DNA of 64,000 nt from Acidobacteriota bacterium (GTDB lineage Bacteria; Acidobacteriota; Thermoanaerobaculia; Multivoradales; Multivoraceae), in assembly GCA_028877275.1 (NCBI GenBank), contig JAPPFP010000009.1, forward strand, positions 62,001 through 126,000, in the 5' to 3' direction. The position numbers and the translations under genes are program-made. A model generated the notes under the pieces. That model was not told where the DNA came from, did no database searches, and saw nothing but the letters and a program-made list of their open reading frames with translations. The number at the start of each line of letters is the position of its first letter. Position 1 is the first letter of the stretch. This document shows positions 29,391-37,315 of the stretch, in pieces.

Positions 29391-30133
29391 CCGTCTTCGA
29401 CTTGAGCGGCAGGACGGCGCTGGTTACCGGCGCGTCACGTGGCATCGGCCGTGCGGCCGCCCTGCTGCTGGCGCGTCAGGGCGCGCGGGTCGTTCTTGCC
29501 GCCCGCAGCGAGGGACTTCTCGACGAGGTAGCCGGCGCGGTGCGGGAGGGCGGCGGTGAGGCTCATGCGATGGCGCTCGATCTCGCGGATCACGATTCGA
29601 TCCCCGGTGCGGTCCGGGGCCTGCCTTCGGAGTTTGCGGCTGTCGACATCCTGGTGAACAACGCGGGCATCACGGCCGACAACCTGCTGGCGCGGATGAC
29701 CCTGGACCAGTGGCAGCGGGTGCTGGACGTGAACCTGACCGGCGCCTTCGTCCTGACCAAGGCGCTCGTCCGCGGCATGATGCGGCGCCGCCACGGTCGA
29801 GTCGTGTCCGTGTCCTCGGTGGCCGGGGTGGTCGGCAACGCGGGCCAGGCGAACTACGCCGCCTCCAAGGCCGGCCTGATCGGGTTCAGCAAGTCGCTTG
29901 CCCGGGAGCTCCTGAGCCGCGGGATCACGGTCAACGTGGTGGCGCCGGGCTTCATCGAGACGGACATGACCGCTGCCCTGCCGGACGGGGCGGGCGAACG
30001 TTTTCTGGAGCAGCACGGCCTGGTCCGGCTGGGTACCGTGGACGACATCGCGGCCGCGGTGCTGTACCTGGCGAGCGACGAGGCGTCCTACGTCACGGGC
30101 GAGGTGCTGAGCGTCAGCGGGGGCATGACCTAG
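29387..30133 (+). CDS. fabG: 3-oxoacyl-ACP reductase FabG
   Basis: NADPH-dependent short-chain dehydrogenase that reduces 3-ketoacyl-ACP. 248 residues from GTG 29387. GASRGIGRA is the cofactor-binding motif (about 15-23), NNAGIT is at about 88-93, and the Ser-Tyr-Lys triad falls in SVSSVAGVVGN and YAASKAG. The C-terminus GEVLSVSGGM is typical. A 117-bp gap then precedes acpP. Confidence 0.96.
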   Translation: MTVFDLSGRTALVTGASRGIGRAAALLLARQGARVVLAARSEGLLDEVAGAVREGGGEAHAMALDLADHDSIPGAVRGLPSEFAAVDILVNNAGITADNLLARMTLDQWQRVLDVNLTGAFVLTKALVRGMMRRRHGRVVSVSSVAGVVGNAGQANYAASKAGLIGFSKSLARELLSRGITVNVVAPGFIETDMTAALPDGAGERFLEQHGLVRLGTVDDIAAAVLYLASDEASYVTGEVLSVSGGMT

Positions 30134-30250
30134 CGGAGTCGGTGGCGGCAGGACCCGGCATTGGACGGATGGCCCCGGTGGTGGCATAGTCTTCCTTCTG
30201 CCCGCGGGTCCGAACGCCAACCCTGCCCTTTACCCTCGAGAGGAACCAGA

Positions 30251-30490
30251 ATGTCCGTAGTCGAAAAGGTCAACAGCATCATCGTCGAGCAGCTCGGAGT
30301 CGATGCCGACGAAGTCACTCCGGAGGCCAGCTTCACTGACGATCTCGGTGCAGACTCGCTCGACATCGTCGAGTTGGTCATGGCCTTCGAGGAGGAGTTC
30401 GGCATCGAGATTCCGGACGAGGACGCCGAGAAGATCGGCTCGGTCAAGGAGGCCATCGACTACATTCAGGCCCACGGGTCCTCCAACTGA
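30251..30490 (+). CDS. acpP: Acyl carrier protein
   Basis: 79-residue acidic carrier of fatty acyl intermediates. The 4'-phosphopantetheine attachment serine is in [11 protein letters not shown] (Ser 37 region). I start at ATG 30251, preceded by GAGAGGAACC; the frame is open 30 codons upstream but those residues are not ACP-like. The longer gap before it, usual for acpP, allows separate and stronger expression. Confidence 0.97.
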   Translation: MSVVEKVNSIIVEQLGVDADEVTPEASFTDDLGADSLDIVELVMAFEEEFGIEIPDEDAEKIGSVKEAIDYIQAHGSSN

Positions 30491-30523
30491 TCTCCGTTTG
30501 ACCGGCTCGGGCCGGTCCCGACC

Positions 30524-31765
30524 ATGAGCGACCGTAGACGCGTCGTCGTTACCGGCGTGGGGCTGGTGTCTCCACTTGGCGTGGGCACGGAGGCGACGTG
30601 GTCCGGCCTGATGGACGGGCGGAGCGGCGTCGGTCCGTTGACGCGGGTCGACGCCGACCTGTACACGACGAAGATCGCCGCGGAGGTGCGGGACTTCGAC
30701 GCTGAGCAGTTCATGGGTCGCAAGGAGATCCGCCGGGTCGACCTGTTCATCCAGTTCGCTCTCGCCGCCGCGACGCTCGCTCACGAGGACGCGGGGCTTG
30801 TGATCGACGACGCCAACCGGGATCGCGTCGCCACCGTCGTCGGTTCGGGCATGGGTGGCCTGCCCCTGATCGAGCACATGCACGGGATCTGGCGCGACCG
30901 TGGTCCGCGCCGGGTGTCGCCGTTCTTCATCCCCGGCCTGATCGCGAACATGGCCTCCGGCCAGATCTCGATCCGCTTCGGCGCGCGCGGCCCGAACACC
31001 TGCCCGACGACCGCCTGCACGACCGGCCTGCACGGAGTCGGCGACGCGTTCCGGATGATCCAGCATGGCTACGCCGACGCAGCCTTCGCCGGCGGCACCG
31101 AGGCCACTACATCCGACCTGGCGCTGGCCGGTTTCGGCGCGATGAAGGCGCTGTCGGTGCGCAACGACGAGCCGGCGAAGGCGTCGCGGCCATGGGACAA
31201 GGGCCGCGATGGCTTCGTGCTCGGGGAGGGAGCGGGGATTCTCGTCCTGGAAGAACGTGAGGCGGCGCTGGGGCGCGGCGCCCACGTCTACGCCGAGATC
31301 GTGGGCTACGGCATGAGTTCGGACGCCTACCACGTCTCGGCGCCGGAGCCGGAGGGCGACGGCGCCGCCCGGGTGATGCGCGCGGCCCTCGACGACGCCG
31401 GGCTGGCGCCCGAGACGGTGGACTACGTCAACGCCCACGGCACCTCGACGCCACTCGGCGACATCGCCGAGGTCCGGGCGGTCAAGCGGGTGTTCGGAGA
31501 CCACGCCTATCGCCTGGCGGTTTCCTCGACCAAGTCCTCGACCGGTCACCTGCTGGGCGCGGCGGGCGGGGTCGAAGCCGGCATCCTGGCGCTGGCCGTG
31601 GACCGGCAGGTGCTGCCGGCGACGCTGAATCTCGACGAACCGGGCGAGGAATGCGATCTGGACTTCGTGCCCCACGAGCCGCGCGAGGCGAAAGTCGACG
31701 TGGCGCTGACCAACTCCTTCGGCTTCGGCGGCACGAACGGCGCTCTGGTCATGGCTCGCGCCTAG
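30524..31765 (+). CDS. fabF: 3-oxoacyl-ACP synthase II FabF
   Basis: Elongation condensing enzyme. 413 residues. The nucleophile Cys is in TTACTTGLHGVG (about residue 165) and the two catalytic histidines in NAHGTSTPLGD (about 305) and SSTKSSTGHLLGAAG (about 340). RVVVTGVGLVSPLG at the N-terminus and NSFGFGGTNGALV near the end are diagnostic. It ends the lipid cluster, 33 bp after acpP. Confidence 0.97.
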   Translation: MSDRRRVVVTGVGLVSPLGVGTEATWSGLMDGRSGVGPLTRVDADLYTTKIAAEVRDFDAEQFMGRKEIRRVDLFIQFALAAATLAHEDAGLVIDDANRDRVATVVGSGMGGLPLIEHMHGIWRDRGPRRVSPFFIPGLIANMASGQISIRFGARGPNTCPTTACTTGLHGVGDAFRMIQHGYADAAFAGGTEATTSDLALAGFGAMKALSVRNDEPAKASRPWDKGRDGFVLGEGAGILVLEEREAALGRGAHVYAEIVGYGMSSDAYHVSAPEPEGDGAARVMRAALDDAGLAPETVDYVNAHGTSTPLGDIAEVRAVKRVFGDHAYRLAVSSTKSSTGHLLGAAGGVEAGILALAVDRQVLPATLNLDEPGEECDLDFVPHEPREAKVDVALTNSFGFGGTNGALVMARA

Positions 31766-31829
31766 CGGACTGCTAGTATCTCCTCACATTCAGTCACAGC
31801 AGGTGCCGCGCGCCAGAAAGGAAGTGGAC

Positions 31830-32531
31830 ATGGCCCCATCCACCACGTCGAACCCCGTCACCAGGCAAGGAGGGTTGGCCCTGATCGTGGGTGTCGTCCT
31901 GCTGGTGCTCGCTTCGCTCCTGTTTCCCGGGGGCGTAGTGGACCCGGTAGACCAGACCGACTTCTCGGCCGCGCTCGAGGCAGCGGCGGCGAACGCCAGT
32001 CTCGCGCATCTGGCGTCCATGCTGTCGATCATCGGGATGTTCCTCTACGGGTACGCCGCCTTCACCTGGCTCCGTCTGGCCCAGCAGGGCGCCGGCGGCT
32101 TGTGCCTGCGGCTGGGGGCGTATGTGAGCGTGTTCGGCTGGAGTCTCTACGTCGTCGCGATGGGCATGCGGCAGTTCAGCGTCCACCTGATGCAGCGTGG
32201 CATGGAGGACTTGGCCCTCGACACCTACGTATCGATGGCCGGCATCGTCATCGCGCTGGTTTCCGTCTATCCCATCGGGTCCATTCTGGTCGGCCTCGGC
32301 CTTTCCTCCCGCTTCGGCTCAATGAGCATCTTCAAGCTGGCGTCCTACGGATTCGTCCTGCTGGGGGCCCTGGCAATCATCAACTTCCTGGTCCTGCAGC
32401 ACGTCTCGGGGATCGAGCCCCGGACGCTCCTCACGAACGACAACGCCATGCAGGCGTTCGGTTCGCTCTGCTTCGTCATCATCGGGGTGGGGATGTACCA
32501 GGGGAGAAGCGAGCTCACTTCGGAGGCCTAG
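31830..32531 (+). CDS. Hypothetical integral membrane protein
   Basis: 233 residues with about six membrane helices (for example ALIVGVVLLVLASLLFPGG, IIGMFLYGYAAF, VFGWSLYVVAMGM, GIVIALVSVYPIGSILVG, FVLLGALAIINFLVL and a last one near 210-225). It recalls DUF4386-type membrane proteins, but I do not recognise it firmly. I start at ATG 31830, five bases after AAAGGAAG; the GTG at 31803 would add nine residues. It sits between fabF and the aro-his-trp operon promoter with no clear link to either. Confidence 0.6.
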   Translation: MAPSTTSNPVTRQGGLALIVGVVLLVLASLLFPGGVVDPVDQTDFSAALEAAAANASLAHLASMLSIIGMFLYGYAAFTWLRLAQQGAGGLCLRLGAYVSVFGWSLYVVAMGMRQFSVHLMQRGMEDLALDTYVSMAGIVIALVSVYPIGSILVGLGLSSRFGSMSIFKLASYGFVLLGALAIINFLVLQHVSGIEPRTLLTNDNAMQAFGSLCFVIIGVGMYQGRSELTSEA

Positions 32532-32560
32532 GCAGGCCGGCGCACCGGCGCGGAAGCTGC

Positions 32561-32589
32561 TTGACAGTCCGCACCTTCCGGTGCAGTAT
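32561..32589 (+). promoter_or_regulatory. Candidate promoter of the aro-his-trp operon
   Basis: A perfect TTGACA at 32561-32566 is followed after 17 bp by CAGTAT at 32584-32589 (three of six to TATAAT, including the key A and final T). The spacing is optimal. Transcription would begin near 32596, about 40 bases before the leader peptide start. Confidence 0.6.
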
Positions 32590-32634
32590 CCGGCCTCCCG
32601 GAGCCATTCCGACCCGTTCCACCCTCACCGCGTC

Positions 32635-32739
32635 ATGAACTCACAGGACAGCACTTCCGCGTTCGTCGCTGCCTCCGTCGCTCCGGCGACCGGAGTCGTC
32701 GCGACGTCTTGGTGGGCTCACGGTCACGGCAAGGGCTGA
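32635..32739 (+). CDS. Leader peptide with Trp-Trp and His codons (his-trp attenuator)
   Basis: A 34-codon reading frame between the promoter and aroDE, too short for routine gene calling. It runs ATG 32635 to TGA 32737-32739. The last ten residues are SWWAHGHGKG: adjacent Trp codons at 26-27 and His codons at 29 and 31. This mirrors the WW pair of the E. coli trp leader with His codons added, fitting an operon that makes both amino acids. The ribosome site is weak (no clear GGAGG within 12 bases of ATG), which is the main doubt. The rest of the peptide is Ser/Ala/Val-rich and of no evident function. Confidence 0.7.
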   Translation: MNSQDSTSAFVAASVAPATGVVATSWWAHGHGKG

Positions 32740-32750
32740 ACCCGGGCCAG

Positions 32751-32774
32751 GTCCCGGTACGCACGGTCCGGGAC
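32751..32774 (+). promoter_or_regulatory. Leader hairpin between leader peptide and SD hairpin
   Basis: GTCCCGG (32751-32757) pairs with CCGGGAC (32768-32774) around a ten-base loop. An outer AACCC (just at the leader stop codon) can pair with GGGTT at 32777-32781, so a ribosome reaching the stop would disturb the base of this stem. It is placed where a pause or anti-SD-hairpin structure would be in an attenuator. The competing fold was not computed. Confidence 0.45.
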
Positions 32775-32786
32775 GAGGGTTAGAGA

Positions 32787-32818
32787 GAAGACCTCCTTCC
32801 GGATCGAAGGAGGTCTTC
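32787..32818 (+). promoter_or_regulatory. Attenuator hairpin sequestering the aroDE Shine-Dalgarno
   Basis: GAAGACCTCCTT (32787-32798) pairs perfectly with AAGGAGGTCTTC (32807-32818); an extra C-G pair gives 13 bp with a six-base loop. The 3' arm contains AAGGAGG, the Shine-Dalgarno of aroDE, whose TTG start follows after about 9 bases. Only three T follow (CCCGTTTG), so termination alone would be weak; hiding the ribosome site is at least as likely. Both outcomes would lower expression when the leader is translated without stalling. Confidence 0.7.
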
Positions 32819-32822
32819 CCGT

Positions 32823-34337
32823 TTGAACCCGACAACCGACGAACCCCGAACCGCCACCCTGGTGGCGTCGTTGACCGAGGCGCCCAGCGCGTCCGGCGAC
32901 GAGGTACGCGCGCTCTCGGAGCTGGCGGACTGTCTGGAGGTGCGGGCGGATCTCGTCGGCGATGTGGCCGTCGAGTGGTTGCGGGAACGCTTCGCCGGCG
33001 ACCTCCTCTACACGCTGCGGAGCGAAGCGGAAGGCGGTCGGGGCACGGTTGAGCCGGAGCGCCGGGCGGCGTTGCTTTCCGCGGCCGAGGGATACGACCT
33101 CGTTGACCTGGAGGCGGACCGCGACCTCGGCAGGGCCGTCCTGGACGCCGTCGAACCTCGGCGTCGCGTCGTGTCATGGCATGGCCGGGCGCGGAACCTA
33201 CGGGTCCTGCGGGGCCGCCTGAGACAGGTTTCCGGGGTTGAGGCGCGGCTCTACAAGCTGGTGACCGAAGCACGGGACTCTGGCGACGAGCTGGTGCCGC
33301 TCGAGCTGCTGCTGGGCGCGGGCCGGGCCGACATCGCCGCCTTCTCCATGGGCGCGGTCGGCGCCTGGACACGGCTGGTGGCGCCGCGTCTCGGCGCGCC
33401 GTGGATCTACGGCGCCGCCGGGCCGCTGGCCGCGGCGCCCGGCCAGCCGTCGATCGAGCGGTTGCGGGTCGACTACGGCCTACCGAAGCTGCACCGTGCA
33501 TCGCGACTGTTCGGCGTGGTCGGTCACCCGGCGGCGCACAGCCTGTCGCCCAGGCTCCACAACGCCGGCTACCGCGATCGCGGTGAGGAAGCCCTCTACG
33601 TCGCCTTCGATGCCCCGAACTTCGAAACCTTCTGGCGCGAGATCGTGCTCTCCGACTTCTTCGACCGGGCCGGCCTGCCGCTCTCCGGCCTGAGCGTGAC
33701 CGCGCCGCACAAGGCGGCGGCGCTCGCGGCCGCCTACGAGGCGGGGCCGCTGGCGCGCGGGACCCAGGGCGCGAACACCCTGTTGCCGGGCCGGAATGGC
33801 GCCACGAGCAGGCGATGGAGGGCGGAGAGCACGGATCCCGAGGGGGTCACAGGTCCGCTCCGACGGGGCGGCATGGACCTGCAGGGCCGCGAGGCGGTGG
33901 TCATCGGCGCCGGCGGCGCCGGTCGGGCCGCCGCTCTCGGTCTGGCGACGGCCGGCGCCCGAGTCGCGCTCGCCAACCGCACGGAGACCGCTGGACGGGC
34001 AGCCGCGGAGTCGCTCGGCGTCGCCTTCGTGCCGCTCGAAGAAGTGAGGCCCGGCGACTTCGACATCGTGGTCAATGCGACGTCTCTTGGTCACCGGGCC
34101 GACGATCCGCTTCCCTGCGCCCCGGCGGCGCTTCGAGCCTCGGCGGTCGCGGTCGAGCTGGTCTACGGCGGCGGCCCAACACCCTGGAGCAGGGCGCTTT
34201 CGGCCAGAGGGCTGGTGGTCGTCGACGGCCGGGAGGTGCTTCTGCATCAGGGACTCGCCCAGTTCGAGGCGATGACGGGCGGAACGCTGCCGTTTGATGT
34301 CGGAGCGGCAGCGCTCGGATTGGAGTCGACACGATGA
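32823..34337 (+). CDS. aroDE: Bifunctional 3-dehydroquinate dehydratase / shikimate dehydrogenase
   Basis: 504 residues carrying two successive shikimate-pathway enzymes. Residues 1 to about 220 are a type I dehydratase: EVRAD (catalytic Glu), VVSWHG (His) and ARLYKLV (the Schiff-base Lys). From about 225 is shikimate dehydrogenase: GHPAAHSLSPRLHNAGY, SVTAPHKAAALA with the catalytic Lys, GANTLL, and the NADP loop GAGGAGRAA. Such fusions are known in plants and some bacteria. It uses a TTG start at 32823 behind AAGGAGG, and supplies chorismate precursors for the trp half of the same operon. It overlaps hisZ by 4 bp. Confidence 0.93.
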   Translation: MNPTTDEPRTATLVASLTEAPSASGDEVRALSELADCLEVRADLVGDVAVEWLRERFAGDLLYTLRSEAEGGRGTVEPERRAALLSAAEGYDLVDLEADRDLGRAVLDAVEPRRRVVSWHGRARNLRVLRGRLRQVSGVEARLYKLVTEARDSGDELVPLELLLGAGRADIAAFSMGAVGAWTRLVAPRLGAPWIYGAAGPLAAAPGQPSIERLRVDYGLPKLHRASRLFGVVGHPAAHSLSPRLHNAGYRDRGEEALYVAFDAPNFETFWREIVLSDFFDRAGLPLSGLSVTAPHKAAALAAAYEAGPLARGTQGANTLLPGRNGATSRRWRAESTDPEGVTGPLRRGGMDLQGREAVVIGAGGAGRAAALGLATAGARVALANRTETAGRAAAESLGVAFVPLEEVRPGDFDIVVNATSLGHRADDPLPCAPAALRASAVAVELVYGGGPTPWSRALSARGLVVVDGREVLLHQGLAQFEAMTGGTLPFDVGAAALGLESTR

Positions 34338-35338
34338 AGATCTCCGCCGGCTTGCCGACCGGAGTCTCGGCCGCGCTGTTCGACAGCGCCAGGCGGCGCC
34401 GCCGGCTCGAGGCCCGCCTTTCCACGCTGCTGGAGGAGCGTGGTTTCGCCGAGGTCCTGCTGCCCATCCTCGACTACTTCGAGCCCTACCGGCCGTTGCT
34501 CACGGGTCGGCGGCTGGAGCAGCTCTACCGTTTCGTGGACCGCGACGGTCAGCTGCTCGTTCTGCGGGGCGACTTCACCCCGATGCTGGCGCGGCTGCTG
34601 GCGCCGCACCTCGACGAGCTGGAGTTGCCGCTACGCCTCTACTACCGCGGCGATGTCGTGCGTCACCAGCCCCTGCGACCGGGCCGGATGCGCGAGTACT
34701 CCCAGTTGGGCGCGGAACTCCTCGGCGGCGACGAGGCCGAGGCGGACGAGCGCATGCTGACCCTGTTTTTCGACCTGCTGCTCGAGGCGCGCGGGGAGGC
34801 CCCGGTGTCTGGCGACGGCGAGGAGCACACCCTCCGCGTCGTTCTCGGCGTGGCCGGTGCGCTCGACGAGGCTCTGCTGGCGGCCGCCGGCGAGCGGGAA
34901 GCCTCCGACCTCGCCCTGCGCATCGCCAGCCGCGACCGGACCGCGGCGCGCCGGGCCGGTCTGGCCGACGTCGTCGAACGCGGCTACCCGGCGGACCTCT
35001 CGGTTCTGGGCGGCGCGGGAGAGGCGGTGTCCGAGCTGCTCGGTTTGCGCGACCGGTTGTCCTCCGCGTATCGCGATGCCGGCGTCGAGATCGAGGTCGA
35101 CCTCGCCGAGTTCGCCGCCGCCGCCCTCGACCCGCGCATCGGTGTCGGCGATGGCCGGCGCGGCTACTACGACGGGCTGATGTTCGCTGCCTACGCGCCG
35201 GGAACCGCCCTGGCTCTCGGCGTTGGTGGCCGCTACGACAAGGTGTTCCGGTCGCTCAGCGGCGATTGCTCGGCGGTCGGCTTCTCGTTCGGTCTCGACC
35301 TGCTGCTGGAACTCGGCGCCGCGGAGGCGCGGTCGTGA
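34334..35338 (+). CDS. hisZ: ATP phosphoribosyltransferase regulatory subunit HisZ
   Basis: Catalytically inactive histidyl-tRNA synthetase paralogue that forms the histidine-sensing part of ATP-PRT with short HisG. 334 residues. Class II synthetase core motifs are recognisable (EVLLPILDYFEPY, LYYRGDVVRHQPLRPGRMREYSQLGAELLG, GVGGRYDKVF) while the anticodon-binding domain is absent, as in HisZ. Its neighbour is the short-form hisG, as expected. It overlaps hisG by 4 bp. Confidence 0.92.
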   Translation: MKISAGLPTGVSAALFDSARRRRRLEARLSTLLEERGFAEVLLPILDYFEPYRPLLTGRRLEQLYRFVDRDGQLLVLRGDFTPMLARLLAPHLDELELPLRLYYRGDVVRHQPLRPGRMREYSQLGAELLGGDEAEADERMLTLFFDLLLEARGEAPVSGDGEEHTLRVVLGVAGALDEALLAAAGEREASDLALRIASRDRTAARRAGLADVVERGYPADLSVLGGAGEAVSELLGLRDRLSSAYRDAGVEIEVDLAEFAAAALDPRIGVGDGRRGYYDGLMFAAYAPGTALALGVGGRYDKVFRSLSGDCSAVGFSFGLDLLLELGAAEARS

Positions 35339-35973
35339 TCACGTTCGGCCTGCCCAAGGGGCGGAATCTGGGACCCGCGCGCGCCTCTCTCGCGGCGGCC
35401 GGCCTGAATCTCGAGGGCCTCGATTCCTCGCGCCTCCGCCAGCGGTTCCCGGACCAGAACGTGCTGGGGACTCCGGTCGAGGTGTTGCTGCTCAAGGACT
35501 GGGACCTGCCGCTCTACGTCGAGCACGGGATCGTCGACTGCGCGATCGTCGGTTCGGACGTGCTCGAGGAGACGCAACCCGACGTCTTCCGGCCGCTCCA
35601 GTTGAAGGACGGAAGGAGCCGCCTGTCGCTGATCGCCGAGACTCCCGAGCTGCCGAAGCGGAGCGGCCAGCTTCGGGCGGCGACCCGCTATCCGGCCTGG
35701 GCGGCGCGGCTGCTGGCCGCCCGGAACCTCCACGTCGAGGTGATCCACCTCACCAGCTCGATCGAGCTTGGGCCGCTGCTCGACCTGACCGACGTGGCGG
35801 TCGACATCGTTCAGACCGGCGGCACGCTTCGAGCCCACGACCTGCACGAGATCGAGGTGCTAGCGACGGTGGCGCCGACCTTCGTCGTCAACAGGGCGTC
35901 GTTCCACGCTCACCGCCGCCGGCTGAGCGGCTTGCTCGGCGCGCTCGAAGAAACGGAGACCGGCGATGACTGA
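35335..35973 (+). CDS. hisG: ATP phosphoribosyltransferase HisG, short form
   Basis: First enzyme of histidine synthesis, joining PRPP and ATP. 212 residues from GTG 35335 (VITFGLPKGRNL). The short length means the C-terminal regulatory domain is missing, matching the adjacent hisZ. The PRPP-binding loop appears as DIVQTGGTLRAHDL at about residues 160-173. It overlaps hisZ by 4 bp and hisD by 8 bp. Confidence 0.95.
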   Translation: MITFGLPKGRNLGPARASLAAAGLNLEGLDSSRLRQRFPDQNVLGTPVEVLLLKDWDLPLYVEHGIVDCAIVGSDVLEETQPDVFRPLQLKDGRSRLSLIAETPELPKRSGQLRAATRYPAWAARLLAARNLHVEVIHLTSSIELGPLLDLTDVAVDIVQTGGTLRAHDLHEIEVLATVAPTFVVNRASFHAHRRRLSGLLGALEETETGDD

Positions 35974-37315
35974 GGCCGGCGGCAGTGCGCTTCGAGTCCT
36001 CGCCGCCGGAAGTTCCGCCGGACGGGAGCGTCTGGAGCTCCTCGACCGGCGGGGCCGCGGCGGCATCGCGGCGGAGATTCGCCAGACGGCGGCGGAGATC
36101 GTGGGCCGGGTACGGATCGGCGGCGACGCGGCCCTGCTCGACGCAGTGCACCGTTTCGACGGCGATGACGCGCCCTCGGCCGCCGCGCTGCGTCTTGACG
36201 GTCCGGGTGCCCGCCCGCGAGCCGCCGGCGGCGAGGTGGAGCCGCCAGTCCTCGTCGCCATCGAGCGCGCCCGGAGCGCGATCGAGGCGTATCACCGCGC
36301 CTTGCTGCGCGGACCCGGCGTCGAACGCGTCAACCGGGACGGCGTCCAGATCGAGGAGCGTCGCGTCGCCATTCGCCGGGTCGGCCTCTACGTGCCCGGC
36401 GGCCGCTTCCCCTATCCGTCATCCGTGCTGATGACCGCGGTGCCGGCCCGGCTCGCCGGCGTCGAGGAGATCGTCGTCGCCACGCCGCCCCGGGCCTACC
36501 GCGACAGCCCGGTGCTTCGGCACGTTCTGGATCTCGTCGGAGTGGACGAAGTGTGGGGCATGGGTGGAGCCCACGCGGTCGCCGCGCTCGCCTACGGCAC
36601 CGAGTCGATCCGCCCGGTCGATCTGATCGCGGGCCCGGGCAACGCCTGGGTGGCGGCGGCCAAGCAGCAGGTCGCGTCGGATGTCGGCGTCGACCGGGAC
36701 GCCGGGCCGTCCGAGGTCGTCATCGTCGCCACCGCCGGCGCTCCGGCTGAGTGCGTCGCCGCCGACCTGCTGGCGCAGGCGGAGCACGACCCGCTCGCGG
36801 TCGCCGTTCTGGTCACCGACTCCGCCGGGCTCGCGGAGAGCGTCCGCGCCGAAGTCGACTCGCGGCTCGCCGACCTGCCGACCGCCGAGACGGCCGTGGC
36901 GGCTCTAGAGCGGCACGGCGCGGGCTTCGTCGTCGCCGACCTGAACGAGGCGATCGCGCTCGCCGAGCGGATCGCCCCGGAGCACTTGCAGTTGATGGGC
37001 GAGGCGGCGGAGGGACAGGCCAGCGAGATCCGCAACGCCGGTGCGGTATTCGTCGGCGCGTCGGCGCCGGTCGTGTTCGGTGACTACGTCGCCGGTCCGA
37101 GTCACGTCCTGCCCACGGGCGGCAGCGCGCGCTTCGCCTCCGGCCTCGGTACGGACGACTTCCTCCGGCGCAGCCACACCGTCCGGTTCTCCGCCGAGGC
37201 GGCGGCGGCCTGGGCTGGCGCCGCCGAGACGCTGGCGACCACGGAAGGTCTGTCCGCACATGCCGCGGCGGCCAGGTTGCGCCGGGGATCCGAAGACCGG
37301 GAGACCAGGCCATGA
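35966..37315 (+). CDS. hisD: Histidinol dehydrogenase
   Basis: NAD- and zinc-dependent enzyme for the last two oxidations to histidine. 449 residues. Zinc and catalytic residues are in LLAQAEHDP (Gln and His), APEHLQL (the Glu-His catalytic pair) and VFGDYVAGPSHVLPTGGSAR (Asp). YVPGGRFPYPSSVLMTAVPA is a family signature. It overlaps hisC by 4 bp. No histidinol-phosphatase gene is adjacent to supply its substrate. Confidence 0.97.
   Translation: MTEAGGSALRVLAAGSSAGRERLELLDRRGRGGIAAEIRQTAAEIVGRVRIGGDAALLDAVHRFDGDDAPSAAALRLDGPGARPRAAGGEVEPPVLVAIERARSAIEAYHRALLRGPGVERVNRDGVQIEERRVAIRRVGLYVPGGRFPYPSSVLMTAVPARLAGVEEIVVATPPRAYRDSPVLRHVLDLVGVDEVWGMGGAHAVAALAYGTESIRPVDLIAGPGNAWVAAAKQQVASDVGVDRDAGPSEVVIVATAGAPAECVAADLLAQAEHDPLAVAVLVTDSAGLAESVRAEVDSRLADLPTAETAVAALERHGAGFVVADLNEAIALAERIAPEHLQLMGEAAEGQASEIRNAGAVFVGASAPVVFGDYVAGPSHVLPTGGSARFASGLGTDDFLRRSHTVRFSAEAAAAWAGAAETLATTEGLSAHAAAARLRRGSEDRETRP

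Noticed and set aside
32635..32739. A T-box riboswitch controlling the trp genes
   Set aside because: No T-box sequence (AGGGTGGNACCGCG-like) or specifier stem is seen; the leader codons explain control better.
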